Positions 56,875 through 64,000 of a stretch of DNA of 64,000 bases are shown piece after piece. The stretch covers positions 88,942-152,941 of the forward strand of contig NZ_FNYH01000008.1 of the NCBI RefSeq assembly GCF_900108915.1, given 5' to 3'. A model generated the notes under the pieces. That model did not search any database and was not told where the DNA came from. It saw only the letters and a list, made by a program, of their open reading frames with translations. The stretch is from Allopseudospirillum japonicum. GTDB lineage: Bacteria; Pseudomonadota; Gammaproteobacteria; Pseudomonadales; Halomonadaceae. Within the stretch, counting starts at the first letter, position 1, and each line of letters opens with the position of its first letter. The translations under genes were made by a program, and so were the position numbers.

Positions 56875-57774
56875 ATGAAAATCTCTCTAGAACAATGGCA
56901 AACTTTAGTCGCTGTTGTTGATGCAGGTGGTTATGCAGCGGCAGCAGAACACTTGCATAAAAGCCAATCTTCGATTAGCTACGGAATCCAACGCATTGAA
57001 CACCAGCTAGGCGTGCCTGTCTTTCGTTTAGTTGGGCGTAAAGCAGAGCTGACAGATCAAGGCCGAAGCTTATATCGACATGCACGCCGTTTATTAGCTT
57101 CAGCACATCAACTCGAAGCCATGGGGCAGTATTATGCGCGTGGTGATGGTGGGGAAATTCGTATTGCTTTAGATATGCTTTGCCCCATAAAGCCGCTTTG
57201 GTGTAGTTTAAATGCCTTTGCACAAGACTACCCGATGACGAAAGTCACTTGGTTAGAAGCTTCTTTGAGTGGTTCAGAGGAATTATTACTACAGCGTCAG
57301 GCGGATTTGGTCATTTGCCCACAAGTTCCCGTTGGTTTTTTGGGCGAGCCCTTATTAACTGTAGAGATGCTAGCGGTTGCCCATCCTCAACATCCTTTGC
57401 ATCAGTTAGGGAGCCGCTTGACTTTAGAAGATTTGCGCCAATATAGGCAGTTGGTGATTAAAGATTCAGGGCGACAAAATCGAGATGCCGGTTGGCTAGA
57501 TGCAGAACAACGCTGGACGTTTAGCCATATTCAAACCTCTATTGCGGCCGCCTGTGAGGGGCTTGGTTTTGCTTGGTACCCTTTAGCTCGTATTAAAAAT
57601 GAACTGGCTCAAGGTCGCTTGCAACCCTTGCCGCTGGCACAGGGCGCACGCCGTTTTGTGCACTTGTCTTTAGTCGTAAGTGCTGGCGAGTTTGCGCCTC
57701 ATAATGTACGTCGCCTTGCGCATTTAATGCGGGTACATTGTCAATCTCAGCCGCTTAGTGATGACGCCAACTAG
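56875..57774 (+). CDS. LysR-family transcriptional regulator
   Basis: 299 aa. The N-terminal winged-helix domain is clear: LEQWQTLVAVVDAGGYAAAAEHLHKSQSSISYGIQRIEHQLGVPVFRLVGRKAELTDQG (~5-63). The LysR substrate domain follows (~88-290). I take the ATG at 56875; an upstream TTG is less likely. It is divergent from azoR, and is followed after only 8 bases by moxR, so it heads the Bat-type operon. Its effector is unknown. Possible targets are azoR and its own operon. Confidence 0.9.
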   Translation: MKISLEQWQTLVAVVDAGGYAAAAEHLHKSQSSISYGIQRIEHQLGVPVFRLVGRKAELTDQGRSLYRHARRLLASAHQLEAMGQYYARGDGGEIRIALDMLCPIKPLWCSLNAFAQDYPMTKVTWLEASLSGSEELLLQRQADLVICPQVPVGFLGEPLLTVEMLAVAHPQHPLHQLGSRLTLEDLRQYRQLVIKDSGRQNRDAGWLDAEQRWTFSHIQTSIAAACEGLGFAWYPLARIKNELAQGRLQPLPLAQGARRFVHLSLVVSAGEFAPHNVRRLAHLMRVHCQSQPLSDDAN

Positions 57775-57782
57775 AGAAGTCT

Positions 57783-58775
57783 ATGTCTTTAAATTCAGCC
57801 TTTACACAATTACAGCAGCAGCTAGAAACACGCATTATTGGCCAACATCGATTAATTAATCGCTTGCTGATCGCTTTATTGGCTGATGGTCACTTATTAG
57901 TAGAAGGCGCGCCGGGATTGGCGAAAACGCGCGCCATTAAAAGCTTGGCCGCGTGTCTAGAAGGGAGTTTTCAGCGAATCCAGTTTACTCCAGACTTGTT
58001 ACCAGCAGACATTACAGGGACAGATATTTATCATCCACAAACAGGCGATTTTAGCTTCCAAGAAGGTCCTATTTTTCATCATTTTATTCTAGCTGATGAG
58101 ATCAACCGCGCGCCTGCAAAAGTGCAATCTGCTTTATTGGAAGCCATGGCCGAACGTCAAGTGAGTTCTGGACACAGAACTTGGCCATTAGCACACCCTT
58201 TTTTAGTAATGGCAACTCAAAATCCGTTGGAGCATGAGGGGACTTTTCCGCTACCTGAGGCCCAGTTAGATCGTTTTTTGTTACATGTCAGTCTGACTTA
58301 TCCTAACTTGCAAGAAGAAGCGCGCATTTTAGAACTGGCACGTGCTGAGTGGCAAAATACAATGCCAGACGCAGCGCCATCAGGCCTTGCAAGCAGTACA
58401 CAGGATACAGTCAAGCTCAGTCGTGAGGTGTTACAAGCCGCTCAAGCGCACGTTTTACAAGTCTATATGGCACCCGAGCTGACTCAATATATGCTGCATC
58501 TGATTATGGCCACTCGCCAACCCCAGCACTATGATCCGCAAATGCAAACTTGGTTGACTTATGGAGCTAGTCCGAGGGCGACTTTGGCTTTGGACCGTTG
58601 TGCGCGTGCTCATGCTTGGTTAGCAGGACGAGATCATGTTGAAGTCACAGATATTCAAGCTTTAGCACCAGATGTGTTAAGGCATAGGCTTATTTTAAGC
58701 TATTTAGCACAAGCCGAAGGCATCAATAAGGATGCTTGTATTCAACGTCTATTGGAAATTGTCCCTTGTACCTAG
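57783..58775 (+). CDS. MoxR-type AAA ATPase
   Basis: 330-aa MoxR-family AAA+ ATPase, usually a chaperone for a VWA-domain partner. Walker A is GAPGLAKTRAIK, Walker B LADEINRA, and the following AKVQSALLEAMAERQV is typical of MoxR proteins. The conserved TQNPLEHEGTFPLPEAQLDRF is present. It opens a run of MoxR, DUF58, DUF4381, VWA, VWA-TPR and BatD, and follows the LysR gene by 8 bases. Confidence 0.92.
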   Translation: MSLNSAFTQLQQQLETRIIGQHRLINRLLIALLADGHLLVEGAPGLAKTRAIKSLAACLEGSFQRIQFTPDLLPADITGTDIYHPQTGDFSFQEGPIFHHFILADEINRAPAKVQSALLEAMAERQVSSGHRTWPLAHPFLVMATQNPLEHEGTFPLPEAQLDRFLLHVSLTYPNLQEEARILELARAEWQNTMPDAAPSGLASSTQDTVKLSREVLQAAQAHVLQVYMAPELTQYMLHLIMATRQPQHYDPQMQTWLTYGASPRATLALDRCARAHAWLAGRDHVEVTDIQALAPDVLRHRLILSYLAQAEGINKDACIQRLLEIVPCT

Positions 58776-59671
58776 ATGCTGAGGCCTATCAATTACCACA
58801 TCTGCTTGCCTTACAAGCTTACGCACGTGGGTTAAGTTTGCACCATTTGCCCTATCAGCAGCCAACTTATGGGCAGCATGCAGGAGGTTTGCTGGGACGA
58901 GGTATGGAGCTGCAAGATATTCGTGCTTATCAACATGGTGATGATAGTCGTTTAGTTGATTGGAAAGTGAGTGCGCGTACCGGACATTTGCATACTAGAG
59001 TATTAGCACCTGAGCGTGAACTCAGTGTGCGCCTGTGGGTTGATTTGTCTCCCAGTCATTTATTTGCACAGGCAGGCAATAAAGTCGGCATGAATGTGCT
59101 GACAGCTGCCTTGCTTGCTTGGACGATACGCCAGCAACAAGACAAGTTACATGTCTATCTGCATCAACCACAAGAGCTACAAGTTCTATTACATCAAGCC
59201 AGTCAAGTGCATTTTATTCACCAGCTTGAGGCTTTAAGCCAAGCAGCGCATCAATTAACTCAAGTTGAAGCGGTAGATACACAAGCTTGGTTAAGGCATC
59301 TCAAATATTTTGCGCAGCAAAGCCGTCAGGGGGATGTACTGGTGATTATTAGTGACTTTCATGCCTGTCAGCAAGAAGAAAGCTGGACGTGGTTACGACT
59401 TTTAAGTCAATCTGCTTGGGTTGTGCTAGTACATGTACGTGATCCCCTAGATGCGCATGCGCCTCAGGTCGAGCAAGTGACCCAAGGCAAGAGCTACTAT
59501 AAAATGACAGCGTCTTTACAGCATCAATGGCGACACTATTTTCATCAACAAGGTGAACGACTGAAGGCATTAACACAGCATCCACATTGCCACTATCTGG
59601 CCTTGGATACAGATGCAGATCCTTGGTGGCAACCCTTGTATGCTTGGTTGGGGCCTTCAAGGATCAATTAA
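58766..59671 (+). CDS. DUF58 family protein
   Basis: DUF58 protein of ~301 aa, with the diagnostic GRGMELQDIRAYQHGDDSRLVDWKVSARTGHLHTR near residues 40-75 and a VWA-like fold towards the C-terminus (DVLVIISDFHA). The frame is open from a TTG at 58736, and I prefer the TTG at 58766 with GGAA seven bases in front; it overlaps moxR by 10 bases. No ATG fits. It always accompanies MoxR and VWA genes in such operons. Confidence 0.87.
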   Translation: MYLDAEAYQLPHLLALQAYARGLSLHHLPYQQPTYGQHAGGLLGRGMELQDIRAYQHGDDSRLVDWKVSARTGHLHTRVLAPERELSVRLWVDLSPSHLFAQAGNKVGMNVLTAALLAWTIRQQQDKLHVYLHQPQELQVLLHQASQVHFIHQLEALSQAAHQLTQVEAVDTQAWLRHLKYFAQQSRQGDVLVIISDFHACQQEESWTWLRLLSQSAWVVLVHVRDPLDAHAPQVEQVTQGKSYYKMTASLQHQWRHYFHQQGERLKALTQHPHCHYLALDTDADPWWQPLYAWLGPSRIN

Positions 59672-60129
59672 TGGATCAGCAAGCTTTGCAAGCAGCACTG
59701 TATGATATTGAGTGGTATGCCAATTGGTGGCCGCCTATAGGAGCCTGTGTGCTCGCACTGACTTTGTTATTGTTCACCTGGGGACTTTTATATTGGCGTG
59801 CCAAACGCTGGCGGCGCTTGGCATTGGCACAATGGCGGCACTTGGCAAGTGGTGATTTGCGACACCCAAATGCGGATACTGTGGCGCAGTTAAATGCTTT
59901 GTTAAAGCAAGTTGCTTGTACCTGTTATCCGCAAGAGTTACAGGTGCGTGCTTTAAGTGGTGACGCTTGGATTGCTTGGTTAGATGCACACGTCAAAATA
60001 CCCTTATTTGCTGATACGTTGGCAGGTCGTTTGTTACGAAATCAGTATCACGCGCAGGCTAATGTTGAACCACAGGAACTCAAAGCTTTATTACGTGCAA
60101 CGCGTTTATGGATTAAACAACAAACATGA
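59671..60129 (+). CDS. DUF4381 family membrane protein
   Basis: 152 aa, one membrane helix (~20-42, WPPIGACVLALTLLLFTWGLL) and a cytoplasmic helical tail with LRHPNADTVAQLNALLKQVACTCYP. Recognised as DUF4381, the small protein between DUF58 and VWA genes in proteobacterial MoxR operons. The ATG at 59671 overlaps the DUF58 stop by one base; a longer frame is a shadow. It overlaps the next gene by 4 bases. Confidence 0.85.
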   Translation: MDQQALQAALYDIEWYANWWPPIGACVLALTLLLFTWGLLYWRAKRWRRLALAQWRHLASGDLRHPNADTVAQLNALLKQVACTCYPQELQVRALSGDAWIAWLDAHVKIPLFADTLAGRLLRNQYHAQANVEPQELKALLRATRLWIKQQT

Positions 60130-61082
60130 GTATCAGCTGGCTTACCCCTTGGGTGTACCTTTTATTGCCCTTACCTTGGTTATTGGCTTGGTGGTTGCCG
60201 CAAATTCGTGTATCGACTTGGGCACTGCGAGTGCCTTTTTTGGCACAGTTACAACGCCGGCAAGATGCGAACTCTAGATTATGGCAAGCTTGGTGGCGGC
60301 ATTTGCTTGCAGCTTTTGTTTGGATCGCTTGCGTGAGTGCTGCTGCCGGGCCTGTGTATTTGTCCAAGCCTGTAGAATTACCTTATTTAGGTCGTCAATT
60401 AATGTTGGTTGTTGATCTGTCCGGTAGTATGGAAATTCAAGATGCAGATTTTCGCGGGCAAAAACTCACTCGGTTGCAAGCGGTGAAATCTGTCGTCGGG
60501 GAATTTGTACAAGCACGTGGACGTGATCAAGTGGGTTTAGTGGTATTTGGCGACCAACCCTATTTATATGTACCTCTTACTTTGGATCACACCTTATTAG
60601 TTCATCAATTAAATCAACTGCAAGCACGTATGGCTGGGAATGCGACGGCTATTGGTGATGCACTGGGACTGGCTGTGAAAAAATTATTGCCTTATCGCCA
60701 AGAGCGTACCTTGATTTTGCTGACTGACGGACAAAATAATGCGGGTACTTTAAGTCCAGAAGAGGCCTTGCAGCTGGCTGCGAGTGAAGGTATTCGTGTG
60801 TATGCTATTGCTTTTGGTGACCAAAGCATTGCACAAGAGCAGCAAGGATGGCAAAGCTTGATTACCGCGCAAGGTGGGCGCTTGTTTCAAGCCAGCAATT
60901 TAGCAGAGTTGCAAAGTGTTTACCAAGTGATTCAGCAACTAGAGCCAGCTTCACAAGCACGTTGGTGGCAAGCACAAACGAGCCTAAGTGTTTGGTGTTT
61001 GCTCGCGGCAATCGCCGCTTGGCTTTTAGGTGCTCTGTTGCATGGATGGCAAAGCAGACACGAAGCCAGCTTAAAGCAGTAA
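60126..61082 (+). CDS. VWA-domain membrane protein (BatA-like)
   Basis: 318 aa with two N-terminal membrane segments (~9-26 and ~58-76), a VWA domain (~92-265) and a C-terminal helix (~291-312). The MIDAS metal site is complete: DLSGSM (~97-102), a Thr around GNATAIGD, and LLTDGQNN. It is the substrate or partner type of a MoxR ATPase. The ATG shares an ATGA overlap with DUF4381. Confidence 0.9.
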   Translation: MSISWLTPWVYLLLPLPWLLAWWLPQIRVSTWALRVPFLAQLQRRQDANSRLWQAWWRHLLAAFVWIACVSAAAGPVYLSKPVELPYLGRQLMLVVDLSGSMEIQDADFRGQKLTRLQAVKSVVGEFVQARGRDQVGLVVFGDQPYLYVPLTLDHTLLVHQLNQLQARMAGNATAIGDALGLAVKKLLPYRQERTLILLTDGQNNAGTLSPEEALQLAASEGIRVYAIAFGDQSIAQEQQGWQSLITAQGGRLFQASNLAELQSVYQVIQQLEPASQARWWQAQTSLSVWCLLAAIAAWLLGALLHGWQSRHEASLKQ

Positions 61083-61092
61083 AGGCGCACAT

Positions 61093-62823
61093 ATGGCAGA
61101 GAACTTTCAGTTGATAACATTAGGTACAACGCAAAACTGGCAGCATGTTGATCAGCTGATACAAACATACTTGTTGCAGCCTTGGCCTTTAATGCAAGAT
61201 TGGGTTATTTTGCGTCCTTGGGGAGCGGTCATCTTCCTGCTGCTTCTTGGTGTTTTGTGGATTTTAAACAGACAACAACAAATTCGGGTGCCAGATTGGC
61301 ATTGGTTGCCAGAAGCAAGGCGTGCGCCTATGGTGCAAAAAAGTGAAGATAGCACAGAAACACGGACGTGGTTCTCTCGCATACTCACATGGGTGGGAAT
61401 TTTCAGTGTGTTGCTTGCACTGATAGCACCTGCTAAAGAACAAGAAATGCCCGTAGCGCAACAAGCCGATGCCCTCGTATTGGTAATGGATTTATCTTTA
61501 TCCATGCTTGCGCAAGATCAAGCACCGAATCGTTTAGAGCGCGCCAAAATCAAGTTATTAGATAGCTTGCGCCAGCGAACTTCTGGATTGAGTGCTTTGG
61601 TTGTCTTTGCACAAAGTGCCCATATTCTAACCCCCTTAACGACAGATCAGGCAAGTTTAGCCGCCCTGATTCCTATGCTTCACCCGCAAGGTATGCCGGT
61701 ACCGGGTTCAAATCCTGATGCTGGGTTGGCAAAAGCGGGTGAACTCTTAGCTTCTTTGCCTGCCAGTTATCAAAAAAGAGTCGTTTTGATTAGCGATAGG
61801 TTACCGCATCAGTGTCCTACCTATCCGTTAGATGTCTTTGCTCTATTGATGTTAGGCACAGAAAATGGAGGAACCTTGGCGCAGTGGCCTGTGCAGTATC
61901 CTGAACCTGAAAATAAGGATCTGGCCTTGGATATTGCTCAAGTGCAGGCATTTGCTGAGCAATGCGGCGCGCGTTGGAGTGTATTGACGCATGATCAAAG
62001 TGATTTACAGCAATTGCAAATATATCAAACCTCTCTCAGTGTAGCGAGTGAAACGAAAATGCAAGCACGCTATTACCAAGATTACACCGCGTGGGCAGTA
62101 TGGCCTTTGCTTTTAAGTCTGGCTTATCGGTGGCGATATCAAAGCCTGCTTTGGGGCTGCTTGTTATTGACATATTTGCCGCAAGCGATTTACGCACAAA
62201 CATCCATACAAACGCATGCAGAGACAAACCGAGTCACAGAAATTCAACAAGAAGTTGCGCAACACCCTGCCCCTTTTTTATATGCACTGGCACAAAAGCA
62301 AATGCATCAAGCGGCAGAATATGCAAATCATCATCCTTTCTACTTGGGAATTTTAGCGTATCGACAACAAAGATATGCGCAGGCAGCACAAGCCTTTGCA
62401 CAAGCTGAAAAGATATGGCCGTTAACGCATCCCCAAGGGCTGGCAGCACGTTTTAATCATGCCAATGCACTTTTGCTAGCAGGGCAAGCCCAGACGGCGG
62501 CAAGCTTATATGCACAAATTTTGCAGACATACCCGCAACACATAGGAAGCCGTCACAATTATCAAATTGCACAAACGCAGATACAAAGGCTAACGCATCA
62601 GAGCCGCACCAGTAAGAGTCAAACGCAAACGCCACCAGTTTGGGGAAGGCAACAAGAGGCGCAAAAGGAGACACAAGCAAGACATGCAAATATGCAACAA
62701 GGGCTAGGGCGCCTCAATTTAATTACTGACGATCCTTGGGCGCTTCTAAGACGCAAACTACAAGCTGAATATAAGCAGGGATCTCATCAGCAAGCAGCCA
62801 CAGAAATTGAGGTTGCATGGTGA
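61093..62823 (+). CDS. VWA and TPR domain protein (BatB/BatC-like fusion)
   Basis: 576 aa. Membrane helices ~42-58 and ~95-113, VWA domain ~125-300 with MIDAS DLSLSM (~133-138), further hydrophobic segment(s) ~330-365, then TPR-like helices ~385-495 (AYRQQRYAQAAQAFAQAE, FNHANALLLAGQAQTAASLYAQIL). A Gln/Thr-rich tail follows. The order matches BatB fused to BatC, as in other gammaproteobacteria. The second metal motif reads LISDRLPHQ where LLTDG is usual, so metal binding may differ. It overlaps batD by 7 bases. Confidence 0.88.
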   Translation: MAENFQLITLGTTQNWQHVDQLIQTYLLQPWPLMQDWVILRPWGAVIFLLLLGVLWILNRQQQIRVPDWHWLPEARRAPMVQKSEDSTETRTWFSRILTWVGIFSVLLALIAPAKEQEMPVAQQADALVLVMDLSLSMLAQDQAPNRLERAKIKLLDSLRQRTSGLSALVVFAQSAHILTPLTTDQASLAALIPMLHPQGMPVPGSNPDAGLAKAGELLASLPASYQKRVVLISDRLPHQCPTYPLDVFALLMLGTENGGTLAQWPVQYPEPENKDLALDIAQVQAFAEQCGARWSVLTHDQSDLQQLQIYQTSLSVASETKMQARYYQDYTAWAVWPLLLSLAYRWRYQSLLWGCLLLTYLPQAIYAQTSIQTHAETNRVTEIQQEVAQHPAPFLYALAQKQMHQAAEYANHHPFYLGILAYRQQRYAQAAQAFAQAEKIWPLTHPQGLAARFNHANALLLAGQAQTAASLYAQILQTYPQHIGSRHNYQIAQTQIQRLTHQSRTSKSQTQTPPVWGRQQEAQKETQARHANMQQGLGRLNLITDDPWALLRRKLQAEYKQGSHQQAATEIEVAW

Positions 62824-63923
62824 GGCCTTACCAAAAACCTTATTTACTTTTTTTGATGATTTTAGTGTCAGTGGGATTTAGGTGCCAACTGATTTGGGCA
62901 GCTGATCGGGTTTATGGACCGCAAGATCAAATCCCTGTCTTGATGTTGGAAACTGACATCAATCAGCAAGATATCTATCCTTTGCAACCAGCGTATTATC
63001 ACTTTCGCGTGCTCTACAGTGTGCGCATTAGTGAACCTAAGTTGGATAGGTTGCAAGTGCTTCATGCAGATGTTTTATCTTTAGGGGAAGGGCAAGAATT
63101 TTTTTTGGAACGCCAAGGACAACGCTACCGAGTTGCACAGTGGGCATTTGCTGTCGTGCCACAAATTGATGCGCCGGACAATACTGCTATTCCTGAACGT
63201 ATGTTTTCTGGACGTTACTTCTTAAATCAAGGATTTAGTGGTGATGAGTTTGTTTTAGTTTCATCGGCTTATCCGCTAAAACTGAAAGCGATTCCTGAAA
63301 GCTTCCCTAAGGGGTATCCATGGTTGCCAGCGACCTCCTTAACTATTCGCGGATTCTGGCCACAGTCTTTGCAAGAATGGCGCGTAGGAGAACCAAGGCA
63401 ATGGGAGATCAGTTTGGATGCAACCGGTCAGCTCGCAGAAAACCTACCTTTTATTAATGGTGACTTAGAAGGTTTTCGTGTCTATCGTCAGCCTTCGCGT
63501 TTTGAGAATTATCCGCTTGCACAGAGCATGCAAAGTATCCGCAAGGAACTGCTGACTTTGGTACCAGAACACTCTGGAGTGTTCTGGTTACCACAAATTC
63601 GTATTCCTTGGTGGGATTTACAAACTCACACTCTGCGCTGGAGTGAGCTTGCGGCACAACAAGTAAAAATTTTGCCTGCACTGGATCAGGAAACCGGCTC
63701 ATCCACGACGGAAGCTGTTAATAACCCTCTACCTTCGTTGGCAACTGAGCAAGCAAGTCAAGTGTGGGTGCAGCAAACGCGCAAAACTTATTTGTTGTAT
63801 CTTTTCTGGTACATGATTGCCCCTTTACCTAGCGTGCTATTATGGTGGTATCGCGGAAAAATTTTTACAAAACGTCCATGGCATCCTTTATACCCACGTC
63901 TTGACCAACAAAAAAACCACTAA
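62817..63923 (+). CDS. BatD-like membrane-anchored protein (oxygen-tolerance type)
   Basis: 368 aa, with a signal-like N-terminal helix (~8-28) and a C-terminal membrane helix (~333-350, LLYLFWYMIAPLPSVLLWWY), so most of the protein is outside the membrane. Beta-rich BatD motifs: FFLERQGQRYRVAQWAFAVVPQIDA (~92-116) and a WPQSLQEWRVGEP segment. It is the last gene of the LysR-headed operon. Bat proteins were linked to aerotolerance in Bacteroides, but the function here is not established. Confidence 0.83.
   Translation: MVRPYQKPYLLFLMILVSVGFRCQLIWAADRVYGPQDQIPVLMLETDINQQDIYPLQPAYYHFRVLYSVRISEPKLDRLQVLHADVLSLGEGQEFFLERQGQRYRVAQWAFAVVPQIDAPDNTAIPERMFSGRYFLNQGFSGDEFVLVSSAYPLKLKAIPESFPKGYPWLPATSLTIRGFWPQSLQEWRVGEPRQWEISLDATGQLAENLPFINGDLEGFRVYRQPSRFENYPLAQSMQSIRKELLTLVPEHSGVFWLPQIRIPWWDLQTHTLRWSELAAQQVKILPALDQETGSSTTEAVNNPLPSLATEQASQVWVQQTRKTYLLYLFWYMIAPLPSVLLWWYRGKIFTKRPWHPLYPRLDQQKNH
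63564..63587. repeat. Perfect 24-base palindrome inside batD
   Basis: 11-bp arms CCAGAACACTC and GAGTGTTCTGG around TG, with partial extension outward. It lies in the coding sequence for PEHSGVFWLP. Confidence 0.75.
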
Positions 63924-63928
63924 ACCCC

Positions 63929-63956
63929 TTGCATTCTGTTTTGATCTGCGTATAAT
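63929..63956 (+). promoter_or_regulatory. Sigma-70 promoter near the right edge
   Basis: -35 TTGCAT (63929-63934), a 16-base spacer and a perfect -10 TATAAT (63951-63956). The bases after the -10 include GCCTCCGC, a GC-rich discriminator, suggesting a stable-RNA gene beyond the window edge. Confidence 0.65.
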
Positions 63957-64000
63957 TCGCCTCCGCTGCTTAGGACGAGACCATTAGGTGCGTCTAGGTA

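Overview
This window looks like chromosomal DNA of a gammaproteobacterium of moderate GC content, most likely from the Oceanospirillales/Pseudomonas side of the class. The evidence is gene content and order. A block running aat-bpt-infA-clpA-clpS-icd-rluE-nudJ-mnmA-hflD-purB-roxA-GNAT-aceA matches, from memory, the order in Pseudomonas and relatives. It is accompanied by the large NAD-dependent glutamate dehydrogenase, a ynbE/ydbL/ydbH operon and a DUF2333/DegS-like protease pair. I saw no insertion sequence, prophage, integrase or CRISPR array, so this is mostly core genome.

Layout. 0-9.6 kb (minus strand): cobA, isocitrate lyase, a GNAT fusion, the ribosomal oxygenase roxA, purB, hflD, mnmA, nudJ, rluE. 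9.8-17.6 kb: icd and clpS-clpA on plus, then infA, bpt, aat, an RbgA-like GTPase and a membrane-anchored coiled-coil protein on minus. Isocitrate lyase and isocitrate dehydrogenase set the glyoxylate/TCA branch. Bpt, Aat, ClpS and ClpA make up the Leu/N-degron pathway. 17.9-18.5 kb: three tandem tRNA-Glu/tRNA-Gly pairs behind a strong promoter with a GC-rich discriminator, closed by a terminator. 18.6-24.3 kb: an ABC-2 exporter, queF, an acidic membrane protein, a nitroreductase, a thioesterase, a periplasmic glutathione peroxidase and tRNA-Ser. 24.3-32 kb: a small exported protein, a DUF3365 haem protein, an O-antigen-ligase-like protein, ugd, a SIMPL protein overlapping cobO, cysE, trmJ and a suhB homologue. 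32-36 kb: a hybrid sensor kinase and a TSUP exporter 3 bp apart. 36-46 kb: an NRDE protein, dsbD, DUF2333, a DegS-like protease, miaB and the ydbH-ynbE-ydbL envelope-lipid operon. 46.7-56 kb: a chemoreceptor, the 5-oxoprolinase genes pxpABC with a DUF2835 gene, and gdhB. 56-64 kb: azoR divergent from a LysR gene, which is followed directly by a six-gene MoxR/DUF58/DUF4381/VWA/VWA-TPR/BatD operon. The window ends in a strong promoter firing off the right edge.

The most notable observations are two apparent losses of catalytic residues in otherwise intact genes. The SuhB homologue lacks the metal-binding acidic residues of inositol monophosphatases, which would fit retention for its rRNA antitermination role alone. 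The hybrid kinase has Asn where the phospho-accepting His of the H-box belongs. Other points are a 28-bp perfect repeat inside the chemoreceptor ligand domain, the tandem tRNA array, and a LysR gene heading the Bat operon. No wholly new multi-gene system was evident. Many start codons were chosen from ribosome-binding sites and family N-termini, and the entries say so.
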